Source of the DNA: a virus
DNA length: 64,000 bases
IMG/VR virus record: IMGVR_UViG_3300002835_000097
Coordinates: 1-64,000 of that record
Direction: 5' to 3' (one strand)
The position numbers and the translations under genes are program-made. The stretch's first letter is position 1. Every line of letters begins with the position of its first letter. This document shows positions 53,401 through 60,433 of the stretch, piece by piece. The notes beneath the pieces are model-generated. The model searched no databases, was not told where the DNA came from, and saw only the letters and a list, made by a program, of their open reading frames with translations.

Positions 53401-56346
53401 AGAGTTAATTTTTCTGGTAACATGAATCCTATTGGTCGTCAGCCAGAATCATATTACTCATCTAGAAAAAATGCTGAAAGATGGGGAGCTAAACAATATA
53501 CTAGTGCTGAGGACTACTTTGCTGCTCAAGGAGCAAGACAAGATTATCTTGACAGACAAGCAAGAATAAGAAAAGAAAATGAGGCATCTGCTGAAGGATT
53601 TAAGGCAGGGGTTTCCCATGTTGTTAATATGACGGAACCACAATATGCTGCGGCATTTAGATCCACATATGGAGATACAGCAGCCGATGCTCTTGGTAGA
53701 GCTACTAGAATGGATCCATCAGTAGGGCGTAATAATGAAAATACAAGAATAAAAGACGAAGAGAAAAAAACACGAGAAACATTCGATAGGGCTAAAAATT
53801 ATGAGGGGCCACTAGGAAATGCTGCTTATGTTGGAGATACTTTAACACAAGCTATTGTTGGAGCATTACCACAAGATCGTGCTCGTAATGATAGTCAAGA
53901 CATGAAAGACATTAATGCTCGTCGTGATGCTTATAGAGAAAGAGAAAAACTAGCTGGAAATAAAGATTTTAGTTTTGAAAATAGTAGTAATTCTTTTTAT
54001 AGAGGTCTTGGAACTACAGGCAGATACATTGGAGATCTTACTGCAGTAGCTACTAGTCCCTTTAGAATTATTGGCGGAGGTGGGGGAGCATTGTTGGGTG
54101 GGGCATCATTAGGCATTGCAGAAACTCAAAAGGTGCTTGGTTATGACGATACTATGGCTAGAGCTTTTGGCGATAAGGCATTAAGTCAAGCGTCTGATTC
54201 TGTTGGTGCTGGTATTTCAGATATTAATAGACTAGCTGAACAAACAGGCAGATTAGCCACCTATGCCGGTATTCCTTTTGGATTAGAAGCAGATCCTTTA
54301 CTTAAAAATAATTCAGCAGGAATGATATTCGACGAAAGAAATGTTTCTGAAGCTGGACCTTTAGGGCCCGTAGTTAGGGCCGCTAATGTGATTAGAGATG
54401 TTACTGCTGATTCGGTTATGCCATTACCAATTCCTGGAGCTGGTAAAGTTAGAAGCGTTGCTGGCAGATTGGATGATATGGACAAAGCTGCAGAAAAAGC
54501 CTATAAAGTTTCGCAAAGAGCCTACGAAGCAGCACAAAGATCATCCATAGCCAGTGCCACAGAATCTACTATTCCTAAAATGATCCAAAATTATGTAGAA
54601 AAATTGCCAATACCTTCAGAGGCTACAGGTTCTATAGGGTCCATGGGACGGTTAAGCAGAGGGGAAGCTTTATCTAGATCATTAAAAGATTTGAGAGAAG
54701 TAAAAGTGCCGTCATTACGCAGTGACCCTATGGATATGTCTAAACTTGGTAAATCAGCAAAACAATCACAACCAATATTAGATCCTTTACAAGAAGCTGC
54801 CAAATCAGCTGCTAAGCCCAGAATTACGGCAGCAGAATATACAAAACGTGCAGAAGAAGCAAGATCTGCTGCCAGAGCCAGCAAGCCAAGAGTTACTGCT
54901 GAAGAATTTATGGCCAGAACAAAACCAGATGCAACAACATTACCAATCAAACGACCACTTCCAGAAGTTATAGATGTTACTGATACCAAAACACTAAGAC
55001 AAGTTCAAGAGAATTTAGCTAGTGATTTGGCTGATTATGCTACTCCAGCAAAAAGAGATCAGTTCTTGTCAGAATTTGTTGAAAAGTCTACACCGCAATC
55101 GGTATCTGTTGATCCTAAAGCACTAGCTGAGGCCAAAAAGAAAGTTGCTAAGACCATAGGTCCGGTAAAAGCCCCAGACGGCATGGTTACTTCAGGTAAC
55201 AAAATGATATTTAAGGACGCTAAGACAAAAACATCAGTAGTACAGCATGAATTAGCCCACTCTTTTCAAACTAAAACTGCTGGAATGAAGGGTGATCCTT
55301 TTGGAGGTAAAAAAATACAGCTATCAGGACTAATGAAGGAAATCGAGTCATTTGTTGATGATCCGAAGGGATTAGTTGCTATAACAGGAGGCAAAGGATA
55401 TTCTGCAAGTCAAATCAAAAAAGCCCCATATGAACTACTAAGCACCTTGATGCAACATATGGAAAAGGTAAAGGGTAATAAAAGAGCAGAAAATATTTTA
55501 AAAAAATTAATGAAATTCCATGGATATAGTAAGGGAGGATTAGTATATGCTAATAATGGAGCTTTTATTAATGCTAACAATGGAACTACAGATGATACTC
55601 CTGCAATGTTAACTAAAGGAGAATTTGTAATAAATAGACAAGCTACTAAAAAACATATGCCACTTCTCAATGCTATTAATAGTGGTCATTTAAATAGAGG
55701 CGGAATTGTTAATTATTTGGCCAATGGAGGTATAGTCGGTCCACAATATCTTGCTGCTGGTGGTCGATCAATGGCTAGTATATCAAATTCTAATATATTA
55801 CCAGAACTATTAAATAAATTATCAAATACTGGCATGAATTCTTCTGGTGGAGCCTCACAACTAGCACCTCTTTCTAATGTTGTACAGACACTTAAACAAA
55901 CCGCATCCTCTGCCGGTGGTGTATCTAATAATGTTAGTATAGATACGGCTAATATATCATCATCCATACAGGATGCTGTTACAAATGCTATTGGTCAATT
56001 TAATGAATATACAGAGCAAATTGGGGCTAATTTTACTGAACAGTTTGGTGCTGCACAAAAAAGTTTGTCATCATCTATCAACACATTCCAAACAGCCACC
56101 GCTCAATTTGGAGAACATGCAAATGCTATACCAACGTCATTATCTGCTAATGTTACGCAAACAACATCACTTCACCATATTGGTTTAGAATCTATAAAAG
56201 GTAATATGGAAAAAAATATATACGACAATACTTCTGTTAGTTCAAAAAATATTGCCCAAGACACCGTCATGCAATATGATAAAACTGTTTTTGAAGGAGG
56301 CATGAATAGTGCCGCTAAACCAAGTATTATGGGACGACCATCATAA
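41494..56346 (+). CDS. Giant tape measure protein with embedded enzyme-like domains
   Basis: The 4,950-residue protein sets tail length and is expelled with DNA. Visible parts in order: TP901-type tape measure domain (about 130-455); hydrophobic stretch (about 483-503); anchor motifs of the form DT(V)PA-x-L-x-(P/K)GEFVI near 527-562, 2010-2041, 3336-3380 and 4694-4738; SNase-like domain (about 600-755; D621, R659, D664, E667, R729); P-loop GAAGSGKS (908-915); nucleotidyltransferase (T1067-x-G-H1070 and ISATAVR 1199-1205); ADP-ribosyltransferase-like domain (STS 1789-1791, E1866-x-E1868, no clear Arg); a second hydrophobic stretch (about 2465-2500); long helices (about 2650-3300); EF-hand-like loops (3398-3409 and from 3945); and metallopeptidase-like HELAH (4585-4589) with E4647. 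AGGA precedes the ATG. Enzyme activity is inferred from motifs. Confidence 0.92.
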   Translation: MATFNLTAQLNLKGPTNVKQIAAQIKKDLGALNANVQFKLDPAASKNVAALSSSLKVLNANFASTVKSANAATSAIKAFGNSVNSVKINNVPQQINQTSSAIAKLNKVSSSTSGGLQNAATEMQEFGKQAGLAVRRFVAFSAVTSVIYGVTNSINNGIQAFIDYDKELVKLQQVTGESAAGLSKLQSQISNLAVEFGVSSKELTQVASTLAQAGLSARETEKALKALALSSLAPSFDNMNETVEGSIAIMRQFGISAADLEASLGAVNTVAARFAVESSDIITAVQRTGSVFATASKGVSEGKDALNEFISVFTSVRATTRESAETIATGLRTIFTRIQRGTTIDALKEFGVNLTDAEGKFVGAYKAVELLSKGLGKIDPRSLDFSRIVEELGGFRQIGKVIPLIQQFSVAQQALKVAQQGQGSLAKDAATAQLSLANQISKVREEFFSLFREIGQSKGFQSLIRGALSLTSGLIKVADAVKGILPALAVLAAFKGFKALTEFTTGFATGVKRGPDGKANGGVIRKFARGGVVPGTGSGDTVPAMLEPGEFVIRKKAVETIGTDSLHSMNKYGSGGSIRAGKSNRRKRFGGGGKLYDDIDVQEYSKSNKQYAGRLKAYDADSINLLVDPTQTLVNKRFKKLTGDLIYPSEKGKFKVTSRLEGIDAFEIKASKKEREEYASQGGKGPAYASNREKGKRAKDITIDFISGLGKEKLAKIFIDANKVDYYGRPMAEIGALNKKLVGENVAKYSGTKKGQDIIQADKLANRLEIMKKNSGFGNTNKSSWDRVIKDDYMFNYMPAGSKDRFNSSGNIIQDDSRPLKTISDIGFIKKMTETKGLAKFMVGGKVERKIGVVDTDVLRDEANAAIVRPAMEKLGITDVSDYTTKLGELAGNARKSGSLSRFRAIAGAAGSGKSSLATGKGANDDATLRKTIRSQILTPEDIDKVNEVIVLTSTASQTKLDAYLKDVDRAYVLSSNSREEQDRVRSNRESRDITGEGLYGRKPGTTRAADIDFGLEETILRDELGKRATVLGRKKDSFGLRRKRESELPEIVQAGGFYMGGFAPPTRGHRGALDTLLENMLAKNPNSSLEDILVSVAPDLPMIVDKEGIDHAARYGIFPSDIRTLFSQMNFGNAMISTQSQTGGGLPKFMEVTDAGDRRKFARLKGAMAITSGKDDKTLGKYQRAGIDVTDIPRIEDISATAVRDALFNGDDKTLTSLMNPDIASILMGNRAQLRNRSTMVPMLIEEIQKFVDQDKVRSNAEVTEILSNAPGGPYGNVSADLKKNYPEIAEQVKQIRDKRDRVSKGAFGYRAFNIISALSAKYPETYGLDPSRKSAVSAQPSDITREAIAAQISEQMAGEFGGVPTAMPSGLEEAILKNVEKATQVKKSSGILPTQGSEILKRFGTQRLPNDPSFGPFSGKTVRDTAEGGKLKYWNSAFRPETKEDKLAYYIATRDYLIDKFNESQGIQKATALEDTTNAVLSSKQLGLVGLNPLGYTGLLGPETWNLGVDPSGQERSIDASIVQRGLPTEFQNVIDYLSGQTAEIVQGASKLLGITPKELTKKQRETLGQGNIEGALLEQIFGSADATILDDALRTRPIDFPMGIGPKAAKIFGIDPDIPTEVKRTIDSNSRGKAVEEFQKYFRQQYGIPDPEKVTAFADGGEVYTPQQLVSLAKYRTGPFPGGGTDSEFINRYLEDNDSFMEYLKTFHADPPKAYDATKNAAKDLLEMFTSQESMSGSKRSGKLYSTVAGGKLKTILTQINNPLNSNKDISDAIGKNFNLNGSLLSTSESPDTASVFQPENGSSAMLSIIRNKNIPSIDVDKAIFDTSTEEDIIKALSKYIDPVSGKSGADFLSRSRSATRIEKEFILPQTSKFRIDDIDRIFSKDQEDKLLGGNIRHIEGMKVQQFKDGGMAFGKENEFEKIRQKILNQYPDINFRISRRKNGFGYNILGGLKQESSNIGNYAEFKQAGNLSKIQEVADNMASSLLYEYGPNIDPSLLKKMQNKRKFANGGSAQDTVPALLTPGEFVVNKKAAEKIGYGKLEKLNKADKIQGYNKGGIVGGVQRFALGGGVDGFLSGLQSIASNLGRTQNITNNRPNSIDTSTIAVDPSILQDTKAFVDTLYDAGDGMKYLNRLLNENKQLSIQAVLEAGNKDLERLKISGASIDKIIEAEKALSNIRNKGLIDVTNRQFLESGFKESSVGKKLGSGATQQKILSLAEKEERRLIDKRKKAIEADIVSSSKQPISPSDLADQVAQAISSELNDIKTQAFSRATAAATGTKTSTGIKGNITESELKNLNITGNDIQKYISDSMRDRKTLRQMDQQLIAMRMEEYKNAGTVRGISVASAEEAKKLAQEEVSKRREAINDLAKMRGERGVGAAGLMDTRNSPINRAFRERYFTGDLGKSMQRGLGDIGLAAGLVAGQGDNIASALFDTKTDKGKIQAADTGARIDKAATTLSVGLTTSAQLAAINPMLGAAAAIGTALYAGADAVYDFSGTAKKAAQEMARALLNDKLSAASDNLSNALEKLSRDANNVELRAKTASTIKSLTDTALESTADTGITGKNKAETERNWSDFGRGILLAIGEIGVGMNPFYQDMDPVTLAKSKQGSYGMEEARVDAQKEAENFQKIANAGYTDLERLYAKGFTNDQIMDPTNEAGNIVRESIKGMILADSEKRALYMAAGPQGKEAIAGTAAQQAFLANDELAKASQEAAKLARAMEIADKAGRRLAASFDKIADIVNESVNRISFESDARVEAANQYASSLRGESRGSGPKLRERNILENPNAYSEAEFTAALQSATAGLSDGLRKQLIGGAQLQQNIPKNITKSIATVLDKSAGSGVDELKKAAVDTAKNEIENNANLSRQQKDELKQIATARIETIAKKAKDNNADNTTQVSEFRKELEEGTSVLGDFGKKLLDSIKGLSSFKEGALDKFAKGLNEASKAAKESQNYFRRSREISNEGNMNLREVLSGYGETYDEQFNRIMGDVGGLAGGETTVQGIKNRQIMLAEQRDTLQNQQNTLTDKDALRNNVEQLNKLDDQLRDNREALDMLANSTELVDKAFNNLQNTAELQNNRQNFVNQLLTNTPEEADKLNQSFIRLQRNLSGGLNSAYNQRDARKAFNETLFKTGNVREATRAGNTVLANQRKETLSLMQDPGFRAAQELQIRNQYAQNRGRPGVDADQAVAEYFQKQQLQVTKQMAIESGMINNPLVQQSLAVLEDRKADPAMQQAAERYLEAVGLRADATKAQGELALLESQSILKNSNDNLRISIDDLRASIEGNLNNANIGMDAAGNRIVNPGVAVPAPAAARSSGGLIYASSGKLIDFKPKGTDTVPAMLSPGEFVINSKSTQKHLPLLKAINSGNYSKGGVVYLQKGGKAGTNIDEDIDLNKDGTITDEERQIYQRRKELYLTRSFGQMDYRQAYFTRPFGYSKGGPVNYLANGGEVQKRKEERIDAQKESWMMSEAAGRRPDEVVSRTSSSWAESQVGSNKWQSMTEEQRQSETKKYEPEFQNRWDNYNNRQNDAQLRSANDAGYGSIKEDPNSGIVGVNFYNEEKKRAKERFEKASAAEAETEASNNQMTQSSMEQPAPVAVPLPDMTKIPWGRGAAIKIGPTQETINERKKIKSEESRRRSLWLKGSKGISSEEETEYATLKSNQIKREVGPYTVEKDRNISSLVNSAYRKGAQSNEITSEERSALKELGSDPRNRGSLRALSFSAALPPITSNGGKPDPIDPATVARINQSARPDIADPAVSSGVQTGNPSEGMVNRTANNRAYEANQAKKRKMAGLALGLSTEADQETADLLEQILFGGPIERPIENNPAREKRQAALTTNIINQALNKKTPDYSIATPTSGDQTTKTERLTKEFIGSSASRRAFNAVANNGGTLAEANAAAKNAIQSQAERSKSIVEKRKDEGKKVIDYYEQRLNEARADNDGDGRPDFSNEEIDKRKRERDSARVNFSGNMNPIGRQPESYYSSRKNAERWGAKQYTSAEDYFAAQGARQDYLDRQARIRKENEASAEGFKAGVSHVVNMTEPQYAAAFRSTYGDTAADALGRATRMDPSVGRNNENTRIKDEEKKTRETFDRAKNYEGPLGNAAYVGDTLTQAIVGALPQDRARNDSQDMKDINARRDAYREREKLAGNKDFSFENSSNSFYRGLGTTGRYIGDLTAVATSPFRIIGGGGGALLGGASLGIAETQKVLGYDDTMARAFGDKALSQASDSVGAGISDINRLAEQTGRLATYAGIPFGLEADPLLKNNSAGMIFDERNVSEAGPLGPVVRAANVIRDVTADSVMPLPIPGAGKVRSVAGRLDDMDKAAEKAYKVSQRAYEAAQRSSIASATESTIPKMIQNYVEKLPIPSEATGSIGSMGRLSRGEALSRSLKDLREVKVPSLRSDPMDMSKLGKSAKQSQPILDPLQEAAKSAAKPRITAAEYTKRAEEARSAARASKPRVTAEEFMARTKPDATTLPIKRPLPEVIDVTDTKTLRQVQENLASDLADYATPAKRDQFLSEFVEKSTPQSVSVDPKALAEAKKKVAKTIGPVKAPDGMVTSGNKMIFKDAKTKTSVVQHELAHSFQTKTAGMKGDPFGGKKIQLSGLMKEIESFVDDPKGLVAITGGKGYSASQIKKAPYELLSTLMQHMEKVKGNKRAENILKKLMKFHGYSKGGLVYANNGAFINANNGTTDDTPAMLTKGEFVINRQATKKHMPLLNAINSGHLNRGGIVNYLANGGIVGPQYLAAGGRSMASISNSNILPELLNKLSNTGMNSSGGASQLAPLSNVVQTLKQTASSAGGVSNNVSIDTANISSSIQDAVTNAIGQFNEYTEQIGANFTEQFGAAQKSLSSSINTFQTATAQFGEHANAIPTSLSANVTQTTSLHHIGLESIKGNMEKNIYDNTSVSSKNIAQDTVMQYDKTVFEGGMNSAAKPSIMGRPS

Positions 56347-56380
56347 AAATATTTTGTATATTTCATAAGGTATAAATTAA

Positions 56381-59300
56381 ATGATAAATAATAAACTAAT
56401 AAAAGTATTTGATAATGTTGGATTTTCATTTACGATAGAAAATGATCATTTTAAAATTTTATCAAAACTTAAAAATTATAATTCATTAAATTCTACTCAT
56501 GTTGGTTTTTATATACCTTATATAGCAAGAAATATATCTTATCAATATTTTGAAACTGGTGTTGGAGAAATAGTATTTGATGGCGCTGGTAATATCTCCG
56601 TTAAAAGAAACTCTATTTCATCATCTTCTAATGAAAATAAATCAGTTTTCTTTCCAGATTCTGGTAATGAATTTTATGTTTTTGCTAATCAAAGTTATTT
56701 TGATACACTATTAAATAATGTTATTATATTAGATCGTAGCTCAATATTAGATAATATAAGTGCTATATATTTAGTAGATACTTCTAATGGAGACATATCT
56801 CTAACATTACCAAGTCCATCTAAAAAAGATATTTTTCTAGAATTTAAAGTAATACAATCATCTAATGCTTTAACTATTAGAGATTATAACGATAGAGTAT
56901 TAACTGTTCTTGTGGGTAGCAATAATTATATCAGACTGGTTTCTACTGGCGAGGATTGGGTAGTACTAAACAAAATATCAGAGTCTGCTAATATACAGTC
57001 ATTATCTGAAAATGATTCAGTATCAATGTTATCTAATCCTGTAGGCTCTAACTATTCTTTACAATATAAATATGATGATACAACTTTTGGATCCTCACAA
57101 GCGTACTGGTATTCTACTGCTAGTGGACAAGCTCTATTATTGGGTGCTGATAACCTCAATGATGCGAACTCGGTTCTTGCGACATCAGGAACAAATAATT
57201 TTCTATTTAATAAAAACAATGCAGCTAATGATTTTATAGTTTATGGTAGTGGTACAGATAATAGAAATTTATTTTTCTCGTATGATGGTAAATTAGGTAT
57301 TAATATGCCATCAGGAGTAAAGCCATCAACATTATTACACATAGTTAATAATCTATGTCAAAATTGTCAAGAAGGTATTAGATTAGAAAATAGGGCCTCG
57401 ACTTATCCTACAAATATTACTTTATATTATAAACCATCAACTAATATTCCAGCTAATACTATAGTCTCAAGACTACAATTATCAGCATCTAATTCTTCTG
57501 GCATCCAAACAAACTATGGAAAAATAGAAGCTAGAGCAGTAAGTTCATCTCATGGATCCGAAAGAGGCGCGATTGATTTGATAGTTGTATCAGGAAGTAC
57601 AGGGGTAAAAACACTCAATACTAGTGTTGAAAATACTATTTTAGGATATCCAAACACTAAAATTACTATTAATAATAATGGAAATATGATACTGTCTAAT
57701 GGGTCAAACCAGATAGAGGTCGGATCCTCATCAACCACAGTATCATCTGAAACAGTAACAATAACTGGTATTTCATATTTAAATACAATTAATTCTCAAA
57801 ATATAACTTCTCCAAATATTTATGTTAGCAGTTTATCTCAAAGTGGATTGTTAACAATGTCTAATGGTAAAATTGCTAATAGTCAGATAACAATTAATAG
57901 CAATGGGTCTTTAAATTTACCTATTCCCTCAAACAGAATACTCAGTACAACATCCAATGGCTTGGTAACTGGTATTTATAATACAGATGATTATTTCTTA
58001 ACGCAAAAAGATATAACATGGAATAAATATTCTCCAAAATCAGCTACAGTATGTTTAAGACAAGTTATATTAGTAAATCCAATTAGTTCAAATGAGTTTT
58101 CTGTTGATGATCAAATACTAATTAGTTTATCGGGCACTAATTATTATAGAAATATAGATACAATAACACTAAATGGTGGTAATCAAATTACAGAAATGTT
58201 ATTAGATACAGCCGTTCCTTTTGGTGATACTAACGATATTACTATACAGTCTATTACCAAGGGTGGATATTTAAGTCTTTTTAGATACGCAGACAATGAA
58301 ACTTCCGACTCAACATCTCATATTTTGAGCATTAGACCCAATTTCAGTACAGTATTTAATACATCCAAAAAAGATACAAATTTTGAAATCTATGGATTGA
58401 ATAATAGTCCAGCTTTATTTGTACAAGCTAGTGGTTCAAGTGTAGGAATCAATACATCAAACTTATTCACTATACCATCTGGGCAAAATGTAATTTTTCA
58501 ACAACCCAGTAACATTCCAGCAAGTTTAACAGTTAGTGGCTGGCTGTATTCAGATAATATTATGGTTGGATCAGCAAGCTCTGATGTTCCCGCGCTAGTC
58601 AGTCCAGGCATAATAGAATCAAGTGGAATAAGAGCCAAAAAAGTACAGTACATAAGTCTTGAACAAATAGATATTTCGGGAAATGTAATATCATCATCAA
58701 CTTCTTCAATAATAAACAATAAAGTTGTAACTACTTTTGATCAGGGTATCAGAGCCTATGCTAATACTGGTGACCCAGGTTTATATTTGTATCCCAAAAT
58801 TAATAATGCATTGAGTGGAAATGCTTATGGTGGAGTTTCTTTTACTACATTTTTAGACAGAGCCAAGTCAACTGCATCAGGATGGTCTTATGATAGAAAA
58901 TCTAAAACCACTATTAATACTGATACTCCATATATTTTAGGTTCATTAGCAACTGGAACATACGAAGCTAATGGTATAACAGTAACAGGATATGGTTATT
59001 TATATTCAGATTTAACCGTAAATGGTATTGCTTACGCATCCGAAATAGTATCTGAAGATATATATTTAAGACCAGCTCCAAGTACAAATAATACTGGTAA
59101 ATATATAGCAAATGCATTTTTAACTTTAGATCGTAATGGCAAAATAGTTTCACAAATTCCAACAGCCAATTACACAACTCCAACTGCTCCTCAAAATCTA
59201 TCAGCAACACAAGGCAACGGTATTGGTAATGGTGAGGTTTCTTTATCTTGGACAGCTCCTCAAAGTAATGGCGGCACTTCAATACTAGCTTATATACTAG

Positions 59301-59899
59301 AATTTTCTTTGGATTCTGGTTCAACATGGACAAGATTGCCTGTGGGTAATTATACTTTAAACAGGGCACTAAGTAATTCTACTCATTGTTCAATTTTAGG
59401 ATTATCTTCTTTAAACACTTATCGTTTTAGGGTCGCTGCTCAAAATAATGTTGGAATTGGATCTTTTTCACAGAATTCTTCAGCAATAACCCCAGCGTCC
59501 TCTGCTCCAAAGGCCGTAAATAACATAACGTATACTAGAACCTTTAATGATAATAATACATCAAGCATTGCATTAAGTTGGTCTGCAAGCGATGCTGGAG
59601 GATCTGCAATTATAGGTTATACTATTCAAGAGTCAACAGATAAGGGGTTAACATGGCAGGATTACAATAATACATCTAATTTAATAGATGATACCTCAGA
59701 AACCATATATGGAACAAGTTCTAGTTTAGATTATTATTATAGAGTTTCTGCTTGGAATAATTATAATAGTTTAAATAATCAAAGTGCATTTGCTTACTCC
59801 TATGTTTCTGGAACAAATCCTGGAGCGCCATTTGACACAATAGATAGTAGTTTTTCTAATTGGGACTTTGGTATGGTATTATTTACAGGAGTGTGTTAA
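56381..59899 (+). CDS. Tail fibre/tip protein with two fibronectin type III domains
   Basis: The 1,172-residue protein follows the tape measure. Its first 200 residues form a distinct domain (KVFDNVGFSFTIENDHFKIL onward). The middle is Ser/Asn/Gly-rich beta fibre with modules like those in the other fibres. Two FN3 domains lie near 933-1033 (TAPQNLSATQ..., VSLSWTAPQSNGGTSILAYI, YRFRVAAQNNVGIGSFS) and 1040-1155 (SIALSWSASDAGGSAIIGYT). FN3 domains in tail proteins may bind carbohydrates or serve as spacers. It is a distal tail or central fibre. The stop overlaps the next ATG. Confidence 0.75.
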   Translation: MINNKLIKVFDNVGFSFTIENDHFKILSKLKNYNSLNSTHVGFYIPYIARNISYQYFETGVGEIVFDGAGNISVKRNSISSSSNENKSVFFPDSGNEFYVFANQSYFDTLLNNVIILDRSSILDNISAIYLVDTSNGDISLTLPSPSKKDIFLEFKVIQSSNALTIRDYNDRVLTVLVGSNNYIRLVSTGEDWVVLNKISESANIQSLSENDSVSMLSNPVGSNYSLQYKYDDTTFGSSQAYWYSTASGQALLLGADNLNDANSVLATSGTNNFLFNKNNAANDFIVYGSGTDNRNLFFSYDGKLGINMPSGVKPSTLLHIVNNLCQNCQEGIRLENRASTYPTNITLYYKPSTNIPANTIVSRLQLSASNSSGIQTNYGKIEARAVSSSHGSERGAIDLIVVSGSTGVKTLNTSVENTILGYPNTKITINNNGNMILSNGSNQIEVGSSSTTVSSETVTITGISYLNTINSQNITSPNIYVSSLSQSGLLTMSNGKIANSQITINSNGSLNLPIPSNRILSTTSNGLVTGIYNTDDYFLTQKDITWNKYSPKSATVCLRQVILVNPISSNEFSVDDQILISLSGTNYYRNIDTITLNGGNQITEMLLDTAVPFGDTNDITIQSITKGGYLSLFRYADNETSDSTSHILSIRPNFSTVFNTSKKDTNFEIYGLNNSPALFVQASGSSVGINTSNLFTIPSGQNVIFQQPSNIPASLTVSGWLYSDNIMVGSASSDVPALVSPGIIESSGIRAKKVQYISLEQIDISGNVISSSTSSIINNKVVTTFDQGIRAYANTGDPGLYLYPKINNALSGNAYGGVSFTTFLDRAKSTASGWSYDRKSKTTINTDTPYILGSLATGTYEANGITVTGYGYLYSDLTVNGIAYASEIVSEDIYLRPAPSTNNTGKYIANAFLTLDRNGKIVSQIPTANYTTPTAPQNLSATQGNGIGNGEVSLSWTAPQSNGGTSILAYILEFSLDSGSTWTRLPVGNYTLNRALSNSTHCSILGLSSLNTYRFRVAAQNNVGIGSFSQNSSAITPASSAPKAVNNITYTRTFNDNNTSSIALSWSASDAGGSAIIGYTIQESTDKGLTWQDYNNTSNLIDDTSETIYGTSSSLDYYYRVSAWNNYNSLNNQSAFAYSYVSGTNPGAPFDTIDSSFSNWDFGMVLFTGVC

Positions 59900-60429
59900 T
59901 GAAAATTTTATTAAAAAGAGATGAAACAAGCCTAGGGTTCCCTGGCCCAGATCAGGTGAGCATTGGTGAATTAGTCATGAATAGTAAAACTGGTAAATTA
60001 TATTCCAAACTTACTGACGGATCAATAATAGAATGGTCTGGTAAAATTGTTTGTCCTAGTAACACTCTATCAACAGATGCTAGATTATATTATAAATCTT
60101 CGCTAGTAAGTACAAATTTAATTAGTAACTTTTGCAGCACTGGTGATGCTCTGGAATTTGAAGTTCTACCCATAATAAACGATTTTACTGATTACTCTTT
60201 TGAATTTGTAGAACTAACGAATAATTCTTCTGTTGGTAATATAGCTATATCTGAACCTGTTTATAGTACATATACAGATAATGGAATAACTCAATCAAAG
60301 GTTTCTGTTCGTGTTACTTTATCTATACCGAATCCACAACAATCAACTAGTATTTTCAAGTTTTCAGTATCAAGAACAGATATTAGTCAAAAAATTATTG
60401 AAAAACTAATAACAATACAGTGCGTGTAA
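59899..60429 (+). CDS. Virion protein with short Mtd-like N-terminal module
   Basis: The 176-residue protein starts MKILLKRDETSLGFPGPDQV followed by SIGELVMNSKTGKLYSKLTD. This is a variant of the R-x-G-x-x-x-GE(L/I)-x-x-x-x-x-TGK(L/F)(Y/K) module that anchors fibres. The rest is a single beta-sandwich-like domain with VSVRVTLSIPNPQQSTSIFK. ATG 59899 overlaps the preceding stop and is preferred to an upstream frame start inside that gene. Probably a small fibre-base component. Confidence 0.6.
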   Translation: MKILLKRDETSLGFPGPDQVSIGELVMNSKTGKLYSKLTDGSIIEWSGKIVCPSNTLSTDARLYYKSSLVSTNLISNFCSTGDALEFEVLPIINDFTDYSFEFVELTNNSSVGNIAISEPVYSTYTDNGITQSKVSVRVTLSIPNPQQSTSIFKFSVSRTDISQKIIEKLITIQCV

Positions 60430-60433
60430 TACT

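Noticed and set aside
41562-56188. Antisense frames across the tape measure and fibre genes
   Set aside because: These result from codon bias of the long + strand genes and lack ribosome-binding sites, promoters and recognisable domains.
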